The notes: generated by a model from the sequence alone, not told the origin. A stretch of 64,000 bases of DNA from Trichobilharzia regenti (GCA_944472135.2 OX235262.1:70928887-70992886); one strand, 5' to 3'. Shown: positions 1 through 12,189, numbered from the stretch's first letter. Translations and numbers: made by a program.

Positions 1-55
1 AGAACGGAACAGCTGTCCAGTACTCCCAGGTTTTCCAATGGTTCTCTAACTTTTA
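1..55 (+). repeat. SINE-B tail fragment
   Basis: The first bases are the 3' part of the commonest SINE family in the window (here called SINE-B): AACAGCTGTCCAGTACTCC followed by a variant of the GGTTTTCCAATGGTTCTCTAAC tail. Confidence 0.7.
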
Positions 56-89
56 TTTAGTTTAATTATGCATTAATTATTCCTTTTGT

Positions 90-300
90 TTACATTCGGA
101 GTGTTACATAGAGCTTCAAACTTTGAATTTTCAGTAGTAGTGAGTTTATTCGCTTTTCTTAGGAGGTCGGCTGGCTAATCCCATGTCCAGCCTTCTATCT
201 TATCTGAGCTTCCTGTGGGCTAATCTAAGTTTGAAGAGTGAGGCAGCCGGTGGTTGAATCGCAAACCATGTGTGTGCTTTTTCGAACCCTCGGCAAACTT
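90..300 (-). repeat. tRNA-Gly-like SINE (SINE-C)
   Basis: On the minus strand it has a degenerate tRNA-like head with a GGTTCGAA-type B box, and then the tail ending in CAAAGTTTGAAGC. The same unit recurs at 7.3, 34.6, 48.6, 50.9 and 59.2 kb. Confidence 0.5.
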
Positions 301-834
301 ATTAACTGCAATTGAAATCTAGAGACTGTTAATTTTTTTTATCCCGCAGACATTTCTATAAATTGTGTGTGTAGCTATGATTGCATTATCGAATACTTCT
401 TTTTCTTACCTTCAGTTATGTCCCTGCTGTTATGCATTCAGTTTAAAATGTTGGATTATTGAACTAGGTAAAGGAAATTCATTAATTTCTTCAAAAGAAA
501 TCTTTATCTCAGACAAAGTAAAACTTTCCGAAAGATACCAATAATCATTATAATAGTAATAATAAAAACGCATCTTCCTAGAATGTCAAATTCCTGGCCT
601 TTTCCTCTTCCACCAATTAGTGTGTGTGTGTGAGTGAGTGGAATAAAATTCATGATGATTAAAGGATTTATAGTTTTTACCGTGAAATATTTAGCAAGAA
701 ATTAAAATCAAAGAGTTTTATGCTACTTTTAAAAGGTAAAGACCATAGAGTTATTTACTTCGGTTATTCTGTACGATTTCCATCGATGTACTATAAGATA
801 ATTGTGATGAAATCTAGATTGTCTTTTGTTTTTC
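300..834. other. Intergenic or intronic, no feature seen
   Basis: AT-rich sequence with a short (GT)n run near 620. The open frame around 720-992 runs into the inverted repeat and shows no family. Confidence 0.5.
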
Positions 835-1765
835 GTGAGAATCCACTGGTTAGATGTGCCTCCATCCCAGTGATATACGGTGTTTCCTCGGAGAATGAAT
901 TCCTGCGCTCATTGTTTAAAACAGCAAAGGATTTTCTACTGGGTTACGAGTGCCCACTGTTGTGTAAGGTATGTCAATTGAACTTGTTTTGAATTCCTTT
1001 GTTAATAGGTCAATATAACGAAACGTGCATCCTGAAATTCACTTCTACACACCATCCATCAACAAAACATAATGGTTGTTTCAAGGCATGTCAGGGCTTA
1101 GGTAGTAGCAGGAGACGTATACACGTAGACTGAGAGTTTCGGCCTAAAATAATCTATCAAGGCGAAGTTCAGAACAAATTTTGGAGGAATAATTTGGCTG
1201 AAGGATTATCATTATACTAAAAAAGCTATGAATAGATAATTAGATGGCGAAAAATGACTCACGTTGTTTGCCAGTGGGATAAGCTAAAAGTTGAATGGCA
1301 TTCTAACCAATGTCACTTGGTGATATAACTTGAAATCGGTCAAACCCTGCAAACTTACATGTAAAAATTGATCTAATGCTCACAAGTAACTGACTATAGG
1401 ATGAAGTTACTTGGAGTTCTATTAAGAAGTCGTGACCAGTGTGGTCCACAAATACTTACCGATGACAGTGACTCAAGTGGCACTGTATATCGCGAATTGG
1501 AAGAAGTTAGAATCCATAGGCCATTAGATTCAATCCCAATGGATCAATGATCATGAGGTTCACTTATTAACCTGAAGGCTCTGAATTCGATCCCCAATTG
1601 AGCCTTGCGTGTGCACTGGTGAGAAATATCTTACTGTTTTCCAGCGTTTCTCTAAATGAAATCAATTTGTAATCTAACCTTGAATCATAATCCCTCAAAC
1701 CAAAACTTGTAAATTCTTAGTGCTTTCAACTTTTTACCAACACATAAGCAACTTCAGAGACGCGC
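835..1765 (+). repeat. Left arm of 0.93-kb inverted repeat
   Basis: Reverse complement of 3832-4762 with only scattered mismatches. Examples are the segments around CAACAAAACATAATGG, around GGTAGTAGCAGGAGACG and at ACACATAAGCAACTTCAG. The inner 300 bp is a SINE-B-like copy with the GTGACCAGTGTGGTCC start and a GAATTCGATCC box. Similarity fades outside about 835 and 1765. No transposase or known terminal motif is seen. Confidence 0.85.
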
Positions 1766-2453
1766 AGCGGATGCTCTATGTTCCTCTAGGAATTAAAGGA
1801 AATAGTATTAATAGTTGCACATATGTTGACACTCGTTCAGTTTGTTTTAATCGATTAAGTTTTGACCTCTAATACGGGTATTATCTACTCTTGCGGGCGT
1901 ATTTTCAAATGTTTACAAGCTCCTGTTTGATTCTCAAGTTCCTACTAAACTTGGGTGAGGGCCTGATTGTGGGGTTGGCAACTTGTTCCAGTCAATACAT
2001 GAGATAACTGTTCTCCAGTTGTTTCACTGGGTCTCAAAATGTACTTTTGAACATCTTACAGTTGACTTTCAACTAGATCGATATCGTGGATTTCTTGGAG
2101 GAATGAGACAAAGCAGATATATCATCATAACGGAATGATTTGTCCTGCAGCTCAGCGGTCATTATATCACAGGAAAGATTTACTGTCAGTTAATTAATGT
2201 TCTACTTGAAGATATTGTACGAAGATGGAAAATTGTGTACATTTTATAAATAATGTTCAGAATAAAGATGTTATTATTATTACTATTATTATTATTATGA
2301 CTGCTCCTGCCGGACCAGTTCCATATGGTATACCACTATGCATGTTTATTATTGGATTTCCCAATGTCATCCTGCATATTGGTTAGTCAAGGAACAAACA
2401 AGCAGTTATATTAGCAGTACATTGTTTAGTTTTTAAAGATCTTACATTCTTTT
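1766..2453. other. Spacer of the inverted repeat, no gene seen
   Basis: AT-rich sequence with a TTA microsatellite near 2268-2298. No coding signal was found. Confidence 0.4.
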
Positions 2454-2635
2454 AATTGAATTTTTAATTTTCCCGCCGATTGATTGGACCGAAGTGCTCG
2501 GTCTCAGGTTGACATGTCGGCTTCTTGTACAGATGCTTTGACTACGTCTGGGCATTTAATTAGTATTTAATTGGTGGATGGTGACTAGCACTGGCATCCA
2601 GGATGCGCATTTTGTCCTATTCGTCCTATTATCCA
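2454..2635 (-). repeat. Sm-alpha-type SINE, 5'-truncated, minus strand
   Basis: The minus strand reads the 3' half of a hammerhead (ATGCGCATCCTGGATGCCA), then the CTAGTCACCATCCACC segment and the long tail ending near TTTTTAATTGAA. The 5' half of the ribozyme is replaced by unrelated sequence and the core GAAA is CAAA, so it is dead. The tail pairs with the opposite-strand tail at 2636-2709, giving a palindrome of about 74 bp per arm. Confidence 0.75.
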
Positions 2636-2712
2636 CAAGAAGCCGGCATGTCAACCTGAGACCGAGCACTTCGGTCCAATCAATCGACGGGAAAATCAAA
2701 AATTCAATTCAA
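2636..2712 (+). repeat. Sm-alpha tail fragment, plus strand
   Basis: Inverted copy of 2454-2527 (segments around GACCGAGCACTTCGGTCCAA and CGACGGGAAAATC). The same tail is found at 50070-50155 and, partly, at 35430-35467. Confidence 0.8.
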
Positions 2713-2729
2713 TAATTAATATGACCCGT

Positions 2730-2940
2730 TGCACAAGAGGTGGTTCTCGTGGCCCAAGTGGTCTAGTGGATAACGCTTTGGCGTTTGAAACTATGGGTAC
2801 TGGGTTCGAGCCTCGGTGGGAACGTCATCACTCACTGAGAAATGCAGGTACATCCAGCTGACGAGTCCCAAATATGACGAAATGCGCATCCTGGATTCCA
2901 CTGCTAGTCACCATCCACCAATTAAATAGTAAATGGGTTG
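2730..2940 (+). repeat. Sm-alpha-type SINE with hammerhead
   Basis: A tRNA-like head comes first: an A-box-like TGGTCTAGTGGATAACGC and the B-box GGTTCGAGCC near 2810. The hammerhead region and the CTAGTCACCATCCACCAATT segment follow. This order is that of the schistosome Sm-alpha family, a Pol III-type SINE-like element. Confidence 0.85.
2846..2905 (+). ncRNA. Hammerhead ribozyme (Sm-alpha type), core intact
   Basis: Stem I is ATCCAG (2852-2857) with CTGGAT (2891-2896). The core CTGACGA is at 2858-2864. Stem II is GTCC with TGAC, with one pair lost compared with GGAC. GAAA is at 2879-2882. A palindromic stem III, TGCGCA, is followed by TC at the expected cleavage site after 2890. All conserved core positions are present. 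The very short stem III fits the known preference of schistosome hammerheads for pairing between molecules or units. Confidence 0.85.
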
Positions 2941-3831
2941 GCCTGGCAACTTGAGGGTTTTGAGTTGGATATCTGGTGGGGTTATGACACATATTGCTGA
3001 AGAGTCCCTACGTGAGAGGAAACAGGTATTCAGTTTCCGTGGTTTTCAGTAGTTCTCTAGCCTAACAATTCCAGCAAATCAGCAGCTGAGAATTCATTTT
3101 TATTTCTTTATACTATTCCAGATTTATTTCTTCAAAACTTCGTCAAATTTATTCAGTAGACATTGAACAACTTTCCCTCATATTTAGTCATACTTTCTGG
3201 TTTCTCGAATTCCACACTTCGCATGCTATCTTCACCGCGTTTTTCATAAGTACGTAATCTTTTCATGCCTCAAATGTAATTTTATTTGGACCCTGAACAC
3301 TAACGTAACTGACACAGCTTTGACCGTCAAAAGAGAAGTAGAACTAGATTTCCAGCATTGAAATTTACACAAAGGTGCACCGGATCAAGTCGTTTTACTC
3401 TAACAAACTAGACATAGTGCTAGAGAATAAAGGAAATACAATTAACCCACTCAAAATAGTGACCTGCAGCACTCACATTATTGTGGGAATTTGATGAATC
3501 TGGAAGACCAAAACTGGTGAATATATCTGCACAACTGAGATAGATTTTTCATCCCTATAACCAACAGTCTCCAGGAATTAGAATTTAGCCTCCCGTGGAC
3601 CCGAAACAGTCAGCCTAAATCTCTCTACGTGACTAAAATCAACAACCAATGTCATTGGTAAAGTGTTTTGTGTTTACGATAGGGAAAATTAGTTCTATAT
3701 TGATTTTATCCAGCCAAAAAGACCACACAGCGAAATAATGTTATTTTCTGAATACAACCCTAGGGAATAGAATCAACAGAAGAAAACATTTATTGATGAA
3801 TCACCCTTTTATTATTTTTAGCTATTTACCA

Positions 3832-4762
3832 GGTCTCTGAAGTTGCTTATGTGTTGGTAAAAAGTTGAAAGCACTAAGAATTTACAAGTTTTGGTTTGAG
3901 GGATTATGATTCAAGGTTAGATTACAAATTGATTTCATTTAGAGAAACGCTGGAAAACAGTAAGATATTTCTCACCAGTGCACACGCAAGGCTCAATTGG
4001 GGATCGAATTCAGAGCCTTCAGGTTAATAAGTGAACCTCATGATCATTGATCCATTGGGATTGAATCTAATGGCCTATGGATTCTAACTTCTTCCAATTC
4101 GCGATATACAGTGCCACTTGAGTCACTGTCATCGGTAAGTATTTGTGGACCACACTGGTCACGACTTCTTAATAGAACTCCAAGTAACTTCATCCTATAG
4201 TCAGTTACTTGTGAGCATTAGATCAATTTTTACATGTAAGTTTGCAGGGTTTGACCGATTTCAAGTTATATCACCAAGTGACATTGGTTAGAATGCCATT
4301 CAACTTTTAGTTTATCCCACTGGCAAACAACGTGAGTCATTTTTCACCATCTAATTATCTATTCATAGCTTTTTTAGTATTAATGATAATCCTTCAGCTA
4401 AATTATTCCTCCAAAATTTGTTCTGAGCTTCGCCTTGATAGATTATTTTAGCCCGAAACTCTCAGTCTACGTGTATACGTCTCCTGCTACTACCTAAGCC
4501 CTGACATTGCCTTGAAACAACCATTATGTTTTGTTGATGGATGGTGTCTAGAAGTGAATTTCAGGATGCACGTTTCGTTATATTGACCTATTAACAAAGG
4601 AATTCAAAATAAGTTCAATTGACATACCTTACACAACAGTGGGCACTCGTAACCCAGTAGAAAATCCTTTGCTGTTTTAAACAATGAGTGCAGGAATTCA
4701 TTCTCCGAGGAAACACCGTATATCACTGGAATGGAGGCACATCTAGCCAGTGGATTCTGACG
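3832..4762 (-). repeat. Right arm of 0.93-kb inverted repeat
   Basis: Inverted copy of 835-1765 across a spacer of about 2.07 kb that contains Sm-alpha SINEs. The arms look well over 90% identical by eye. It could be a segmental inverted duplication or a foldback element. Confidence 0.85.
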
Positions 4763-4764
4763 AC

Positions 4765-5690
4765 GGAACAAAAGAACTACAGTGAATTAGTCATGCAAAA
4801 CAACTATTTTGAATATTTCATAGATTAAGTTCAGATAGATAAAGAGGAAAAGATATAAAAGATTACAATTGAGATCATAATGGATCACCGTTCATAATAT
4901 CACTACAATAAACAGAAAGTTATGAGGAAAAGAGCTTGAGAATGTCAGGAATGGCGAACTGAATAAAAATAATGATAATAGTAATGATGAAACGATTTAA
5001 GATAATGGTAGTGACAGAGAATGGTTTTAAATGAGTCAGCAGTAACCATAATAGAAACGTAATAATATACTAATGGCTAATAAGTATATGATATGATGTT
5101 ATCAGGCTCAGAATGACCACTATTTCATTTTGTGCACAGAGAGGCCGCATTCATAAGTCGAATCGCACAAGCCTCATCATCTGTGAACATCTTTACACTT
5201 GGCATGGAACTTTTAGGTACCTTGATTTCAGCGTGTTTCAGCCACTTGGGTGAGTGCTCTTGTTATTATTCTTGACTCAGTTAAAACTATCTTTTGCCGG
5301 TACCATTATCTTAAGGCGTCCCACAGTTATTATTATTATTTAGTTTGCAGTTCCTAACACTTTCAGTTTCTTTCCTTGATATCTAACTGTTCATTATTAG
5401 AGTGATGTAATTAAGATATAGTCCATTATTATCTTGATTATCTTAAGCTGTCATTCCCCTTTTCTTTCTGTCTGTCTGAACTTCATTTGTGAAATGTTCA
5501 CGCCTGCATGTTTGATTCACTGCGGTTTAAGTACTTATCAGTCACATATCTTCCCATTTATTTCTCATAGTATGTATATATGTGACTGTATGTAGAATAT
5601 TCAGCTGAAGAATTCCACCGAAATATGATGAATTCATTATATCCTGTTTTATTGACATTTACTACTTTTATCATTTTATTCCTTTGTATC
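4765..5690. other. No feature recognised
   Basis: AT-rich sequence. A weak hammerhead-like string (CAGCTGAAGAATTCC..CCGAAATATGATG) lies near 5600, but no stem pairing supports it. Confidence 0.35.
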
Positions 5691-5835
5691 CTGAGTGAAG
5701 CATAAGAGTTCCAGCCTTGACCTTTGAAGTTTCAGTAGCAATGATAATATTCTTTTTTTACTTGGTGGAGTTGCTAGTTCAACACTCAACTAGTTTTCTT
5801 TACCAGACTTACTAACGACTATTCAAGTATTGGTT
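5690..5835 (-). repeat. SINE-C fragment
   Basis: The minus strand shows the SINE-C tail (AACTTCAAAGGTCAAGGCTGG) and part of the body, without a clear tRNA-like head. Confidence 0.35.
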
Positions 5836-5839
5836 TTTG

Positions 5840-6065
5840 TAGGGATTTTTTAGTTTGATTGGTTGAAGGACTTCATCATGAGTTGACAGCAGTTACAGAG
5901 CCATCGAAAAATCTGCAGAGAGTACTGGACAGTTGTTTCACCAGCCTAGTTCTGGACTCCTCAGCAGTACGCACCCAAAGCCACGATTCGAACCCAGAAC
6001 CTTCTGGTTACAAGGCTGATCCAACTTCAGCCTGCTGCATCCTACTGGTCATGGCTTCCCACTAG
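5840..6065 (-). repeat. SINE-B copy, minus strand
   Basis: On the minus strand the B box (GGGTTCGAATCGTGG) is followed by a GCGTACTGCTGAGGAGTCC hammerhead-like start, a segment equivalent to AACTGTCCAGTACTC and the TCATGATGAA tail. Head to head with the next copy. Confidence 0.75.
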
Positions 6066-6069
6066 GTGA

Positions 6070-6345
6070 GGCAGTAGCTCATCGAAGAAAACATTGCGAA
6101 GTTGTCGCACTGAGTCATGAATTAGCAGAGGTTAGAATTCATGTACCATTGGATCAATTCACAGCGGCTTAATGGTCTATGATTTCGCTAGCCTTGTAGC
6201 CAGAAGGTCCTGGGTTTGGACCCTCGTAGGTGGGTGCGTACTGATGAAGAGTTCAAAACTAGGCGAAAACAACTGTCCAGTATTCCTTGCAGGTTTTTCA
6301 ATAGTCCTCTAGCTGATCTCAGCTCATGATAAAATCTTCAAATTA
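6070..6345 (+). repeat. SINE-B copy, plus strand
   Basis: Contains the GGTCTATGATTTCGCTAGCC tRNA-like part, GGTCCTGGGTTTGGACC, GCGTACTGATGAAGAGTTC, AACTGTCCAGTATTCC and the tail. Confidence 0.75.
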
Positions 6346-6455
6346 TCTTACTAACGACTAAGCGAGGTCTAGGATTGCGTCGGTCGGGAACTGAACCCCG
6401 GAGCATATGCGTCGTTGGAGAGCATTCTACGGTGAACCACCAACGCATTTCCTAC
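6345..6455 (-). repeat. SINE-C head
   Basis: On the minus strand, GGTGGTTCACCGTAGAATGC and a GGGTTCAGTTCCCGACC B-box region resemble a tRNA-Gly-derived head. Confidence 0.55.
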
Positions 6456-7029
6456 TTATTTTCAATTCGTATCGGGAAATAAACGTTTCCGAATACAGGT
6501 AAAGTAGTAATAATGCTTATAATTAAATATTATAATAATTTGTTAGCAATCATAAGAAGTGCTAATTTCTTGCTAATTATACAACTTATAAACTTACAAA
6601 CTATTCTTCTTCTTATCGTTTCTATCCTGATAAATATTTCGATCGTTTTTAAAGGTTATTATGTGGAAATACAGCAGTTAAATGTCTTAGACTCAAAGTG
6701 TAACAAGATTACACAATAACTGGTCATTTTCATTTCTTTGCATTATTTCGACTTAAAAGAACAGGTAGAGTTAAAATCTCTTATGCACATCAAAATAAAA
6801 ACTCGAAATATATAATTCTCGAAGAGTCTTGTTAAATTTCATGTTAATTATTCATCTTGTGCAATTGCAGTATCAATCAATCAATTTCAGTACGCATTTG
6901 ATCTTTATAAGCGAAACACTTATTTTATTCTCTTAGGTTCTGAGTAGAAGAAAAGACATCAACAACACACCAACATTTCAATCTGTTCTCTGTAATCTTT
7001 TTGAGCTGGTTGCATGCTTTCTCATAATC

Positions 7030-7220
7030 TTTTATTTCCTTCTCAAATGATTTCTTCTATGTCACAATCAGATGTCCATTAACCTTGAGGAGAGTCCGCA
7101 TCCATCCCACCTGCCCATTCAGATTCTTAGCACTTCTGTATCGTATCTCTTCATATCTTTGGAAAACTGAACAGCTTTCTCACCTTCGAACATTATGAAG
7201 ACATTCATGTCCCATGCTTA
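7030..7220 (-). mobile_element. LINE endonuclease-domain remnant
   Basis: The minus-strand translation gives a frame with MKRYDTEVLRI followed by stops. This resembles the MRRYNLAVLGISETHW segment at the start of the endonuclease of flatworm non-LTR retrotransposons. Short and degraded. Confidence 0.4.
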
Positions 7221-7334
7221 TTTTTGTTTTAATTGAAAGAAGACAAGTAGACTGGCTGGCTTCCTTAAGGCTCTCATCGGCCTGTATCATTCCTTCTCTT
7301 TGATTGCAGCGAAGAATAGATTTATTTTACATAT

Positions 7335-7490
7335 TTTCTCCGTGAATTGAAGTTTCTATGGCAATTTGGTTGGTTTTCCAAGGTGGGGTCGTTAATCTCA
7401 CGTCAAGCTTCTTCTGTTTTTTAGGCTAAGGATCAGCTAGTAAACTAGGCAGGGTTTTAGACCATGACAGTAGGTGGAATATCTGTAAAT
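7335..7490 (-). repeat. SINE-C fragment
   Basis: Shows the GTTAATCTCACGTCAAGCTTC and CTAGTAAACTAGGC signature of SINE-C in reverse orientation, degraded. Confidence 0.4.
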
Positions 7491-7689
7491 CTTTCGCATA
7501 GTGTACGCACACTGAACACAACAGGATTCACACAGTCGATATATTTCGTATCCCTTGATTGGTTCTTTTGAGACGTCAGATTCTAATACGAACAATTCAA
7601 CGATATCGGACAGCCGGCATGATGATATTTAGTTCATAATGTCAAGCAATGAAACAATAATTCCAAGAAACACTAACTGATACCAACTA

Positions 7690-7865
7690 CACAAGACGTA
7701 GCCCTCGTCACGCATTGGCTTAGTTGATAACGCGTTGTCATTTGAAACAATAGGCTATACGTCTGAGTCTCTGTGTGGAATCTCCATTACTCACTGACGA
7801 GTCCCAAAGAGGGGATGAAACGCATATCTTAGACTCCACTGATAGTCACTGTTAACCAAATAACA
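7690..7865 (+). repeat. Sm-alpha-type SINE, degraded hammerhead
   Basis: Head near 7690-7780, then CTGACGAGTCCC and GGATGAAACGCATATC at 7796-7830, and GATAGTCACTG. The core CTGACGA and GAAA survive, but stem I (ACTCACTG against TTAGACTC) is broken. Confidence 0.6.
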
Positions 7866-7869
7866 TCAT

Positions 7870-9830
7870 TTGCATAAATGTGTTTGTAAAACTGTAATAG
7901 ATTAAGCCACCTTTATTCATCTTATAATCAGGGCATTCCTCAGATGAACACCTTTATAAATCTTACAGTTAACCAAATACTGCCATTGCATTCCTTTTTT
8001 TTTCTATGCGTCGAATATCTAATGCATTATGCCAGTATTGAAATAATTTTTCAGTGAATGTAAATTACGTAACAGAGAATGCCATCCCAGCTATCATGTG
8101 TGCTACAATGTAAATAATCAGTAGTGAATATCGCTTGCCGTAAATAAACATATTCAGTGATTTTATTTTTAGATAAAATGTCAGTAAACTAGGTAGGTAA
8201 CCAACTAAGTAACTAATTGATAAAGGTTATTCCTGATAAACGCATACTTAATTATAGTCATATGATCTGTCAATGATGTCAGTATTACATAACACCATAT
8301 ACTGCGAATAATCATAATTATTAGTATTATGAAGCAGGAAAATGATTCTTTTTCTCCTCTCAGGAAAAGTTGTTCACCACCAGGAAAGAAAATATTTTCT
8401 TAGTTCTTAGGTAGATTTCGGTACACCAATTAGAGAACTCTTGAAAATCATAGAGCTCGGGACAGTTGCATCGTTTTACTTTGAGACTCTTCAGAAGTGC
8501 ATATTCATGACCAAATCACAGGTAGAAACTGAAGTCTGTAGATTATGAAGTCAGCTGTCCGACTATTCAGTCATTGGATTGAAATTCTAAGACCTGTGAA
8601 TCTTAGATACTGTTGAATTCTAATATAGTGCTATCGCCAAACAGTGCCACATGAATATATATCAGAAGTTAAGCACAGAACCTACAAGTTATTAGGCAAG
8701 CGCGCTACCACGAGTTGGATCCTGATCAGTAGCTGAATGGTAAGCGTACTAGATTCTTAGTTTCACAAGTTACGCGATGATTATGGAACACGTAAAACTT
8801 GCTCAGTGCTCCATGGATTTAAATTATGCTATGACTTATATCAAGCCGTCAGCGAATCCACCTAGGTATCTTTAAGATTACTCTTTTTTCTATATTCATG
8901 GTTTTGTTTGTTTTATCGCAGAGATAAAGATTGTATATGGATTAATAATTCATTATTGATTTTATGACTTCTGAGGATTTCTACGGTGTAGAGCCCAGCT
9001 TTATGAGCTAAGTATTTTGCTGTAATCATAACATTTGTTATCTGACAGCACTCGAACCTACATCCAGTACATCTCATTTGTTTGTTTTTACTACGTAGCA
9101 TTCATTTATTCATATACTCAACACTGAGTATAACTCACCAACCCCCAAATCCCCATGCAACTAATATTCTGTTGACCGTAAATAAATTTGTATGTTATTT
9201 AGTTGTCTTTTCAGGTTCTATCTTGCTGTCTAGATGACTATACATTTATATACATTCAGCTGACAACGCTAACTAACGGACTATTATTTCATCTAATACA
9301 TGTAACCCAATATAGTTTCTGATACAGTTTTCATTTGCCTTTACTGGCTATTTGTATTTTAATATTCATGCATTTATAACTGTAGAGTCTGTGGAAGAAT
9401 TTATCGAAAACAATTGTCCGCTCAAAATCATCTTGTTGTAATTAATTACTTAAGACAATCGAGAGTCTGGTTACCTAAGGTTATATGTGTGACTGGTTTT
9501 GTTTATTGAAATGAATGATATATGACCTTTCATTCAGGCAGAATAACTAGTCTTGTAATAATCCGTGTGTTTAACTGAGGAAAATATTGGGCAGCTTCAT
9601 CAATAAATGCTACTATCCTGGAACAAACAACTGCAGATGTTGTGGTGATAAGATTCATAGGATGGTGTATCATTCCTATGGAAATATTTATCAATGTATA
9701 GCAACTCATAACAATAATATTCTTTATTGATAATATGAAATAAATAAAACGTTTATACTCGTAACAAGTAATCAACTTCATGCTTTCCCAAGTTCTCTGA
9801 GTAAGATGTACAACTGTCGTGGACTGTCGA
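7870..9830. other. No gene seen; degraded SINE traces
   Basis: AT-rich. A worn tRNA-like element may lie at about 8520-8830 (GTAGCTGAATGGTAAGCGT). Open frames here show no family. Confidence 0.35.
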
Positions 9831-9834
9831 AGTT

Positions 9835-10300
9835 ATAGCCCAATTGTTGACAATTATTATTCCTTTGAGGTTTTAGTGAAACATACGGCTTCAGCAGTAC
9901 ATTCCCATTTTACTCTCTTTTCTGCAGTCATTTTTAGCTGGTTCTATGATTGCCCATAACCTTCCGTTTCCTATTCTCATTATCTACTCCATGTCAACCT
10001 CAGACACACAACCAACTCATCATTTCACATCCAGTTTCCACTCGAGGGCCTGGCGCTTAACGTCACTGAGTGGTCTCCTCAGCATATGTTCAGTCAGTCT
10101 ACGTATCCTTCTGTATATTTGTTGGACAACGTGTTCTTGGTTGGTTTGCTGCATTATCACAGTTCTTTGTTGTTTATCGCTTCCGGTCGATCATATGATC
10201 TTCAGCATCGAGACAATAAAGGCAGCTGTTGATGTGAATCAGTTACCTTTTGAAAATTCTGTTTATGAATTAAACACCAAGTCTCTGAACAATGAACTGG
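9835..10300 (-). mobile_element. Non-LTR retrotransposon 3' end, degraded
   Basis: On the minus strand the frames show the C-terminal zone of the element (TNQEHVVQQIYRRIRRL, LRRPLSDVKRQALEW) and then the short tail to a TTTCACTAAAACC segment matching the 3' end of other copies. Many frameshifts. Confidence 0.65.
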
Positions 10301-10394
10301 TAAACTAGGCGGCGTTGCTCAACAGTCAACAAAACACTTATACACCGTCAGATTAAAAAGGGAACTGCTGAAACATTATGTAGAATTTTCAAGT

Positions 10395-10615
10395 ATTGGT
10401 TTTGTAAGGACTTTATTTGATTGCTTGGAGGATTTCGTCAAGAGCTGACATCAGCTAGAGAACATTAGGAAGCCTGAGCAGTACTGGACAGCTGTTTCAT
10501 CCAAGTTTGGGACTCTTCATCAGTAGGCACCCACCTGGGTTCAAACCACATCTAACCAATCAAACAAAGTCCCCACAAAACCAATACTTGAAAATTATTC
10601 TGATTCTCAGTAGTG
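10395..10615 (-). repeat. SINE-B copy, minus strand
   Basis: Reverse-strand ACTGATGAAGAGTCCCAAAC, AACAGCTGTCCAGTACTGC and TCTTGACGAAATCC segments identify it. Faces the next copy. Confidence 0.75.
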
Positions 10616-10644
10616 ACTAACCTTGTTCAGGCAGTTAACCCAGG

Positions 10645-10985
10645 TCTCTAGTAGGAAGTCTTGACCAGTAGGTTAGAGCAGGTTGAAGGTGAGGCAGTAA
10701 ATCATCGAAGAAGGCATTGCGAAGTGGTCACGCTACGTTGTGAATTGGCAGAAATTAGAATTTATGGGCTGCCATTAGATCGGATCCCACTGGCTTAATG
10801 GTCTACGAGCTCGCTAGCCTTGTAACTAGAAGGTCCTAGTTCTGAATCCGCAGTTTGGATGCGTACTGATGAAAAGTTTCAAAGTAGGACGAAACAGCTG
10901 TCTAGTACTCCTAACAGGTTTTCCAATGGTTCTCTAACTGATGTCAGCTCATGACGAAACCCTTCAACCAATTATGTAGAATTCC
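10645..10985 (+). repeat. SINE-B copy, plus strand
   Basis: Full-length copy: AGTCTTGACCAGTAGG start, tRNA-like GGCTTAATGGTCTACGAGC, GGTCCTAGTTCTGAATCC, GCGTACTGATGAAAAG, GGACGAAACAGCTGTC and the TCATGACGAAACCC tail. Confidence 0.8.
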
Positions 10986-10989
10986 TAAC

Positions 10990-12185
10990 TTGCTAGGAAT
11001 AAAAGTGGCATTGAAACATATAAACTCACTTGCAACAGATAACGTCGGCAATAGATAGGAGACAACTAAACTAGCGGCGTAGAAAAACGTAGCGAAATCT
11101 AATTTATCTGACCTTAATAGGATAAGAAATCCAGAAGATAGTTCAGCTACAGTACTTTGTGCAGTTACACATAACCATGATATAGGATGGGAAAAAGTGA
11201 CAGCTAGAATGTAGTAAAACAGACTGAAGGGGGTGTTTGGCTACTAAAGCTTTATTTATCGACTTTACTGAAAATACGTACATTAGAAGTGACTGAACAC
11301 CTGTCCTGGAAATTGAGAAAATTCTGCTACTCTTACGACAGATGGAAAAAGGGACAAGAACTGTAAAAATCAAGTTATATCATTGTGAATTTACAATTGA
11401 TATGACTATGAATAATAAATTGTGTTGGCAACGTTATTCAGTAAATAAAAATGTACACTGTGTGTGATATATGCATTATGTGATAAAAAAAGGTTAACAC
11501 GTATTTTGACCATTGGTCTGAAGTCTATAATGAACTTATTAAACCTTCCTGCTTCAGTTTATGTAACAACAAATATTTATGTTGAGGACCGTAAATGGAT
11601 TTACGTAAGCTTGATCTCACTAGGGTGGATACAATCATATCCGATCTTCGTCTTTTTCGAAAATATAAGAATTCGCATTTGATCATACTTTCGTAATTTT
11701 TTCAAGAACATTCCACCTATTTTCGTTTCGTCATCATTGGTTTTATTTCCACAGTCTTGGATACGAGACATGAAACCCCTGAGTATTTACTTCACAGTAA
11801 TACTCCGTCTTAGACAAACAATAACTACCCATCTGTCTGCTAAAAAATAAATACATGGGATTTCATTGATGTAGGAGAAAATTTCCCAGAAGACTTCAGA
11901 TGTCAAATTTTAGCCTTATTACTCATATACTTTGAAATTTATTTCTGTATGACATTTAAAACGCTCTGGAAACTATGAATACTGTTTTACTAGCAACACT
12001 GTGATATTTACAATAGGTGGATTGGAATAATGTTAACTAAACAGTCATGAATTATGAAGGCAGAAGAGGTATGCGTTACATCTGTGTGTGTGTGAACAAA
12101 GGGTGAAAACAAATATCAGACTGATTAATAGCAAAGCAATCAAGATAACATTTGCTAAGCTTCATAAACACATAATATCATCAAA
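10990..12185. other. No feature recognised
   Basis: AT-rich sequence with open frames of up to 76 codons and no recognisable family. Confidence 0.4.
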
Positions 12186-12189
12186 CACT

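Noticed and set aside
2739..2823. A tRNA gene (A and B boxes present)
   Set aside because: It is the head of a SINE; the cloverleaf and 3' end are not kept. The same applies to the tRNA-like heads at 16.6, 36.8, 40.1 and 42.6 kb.
5595..5640. Hammerhead at CAGCTGAAGAATTCC..CCGAAATATG
   Set aside because: No stem I or stem III pairing could be found and stem II is weak.
9946..10308. Plus-strand open frame of 120 codons
   Set aside because: It is antisense to a non-LTR retrotransposon 3' end.
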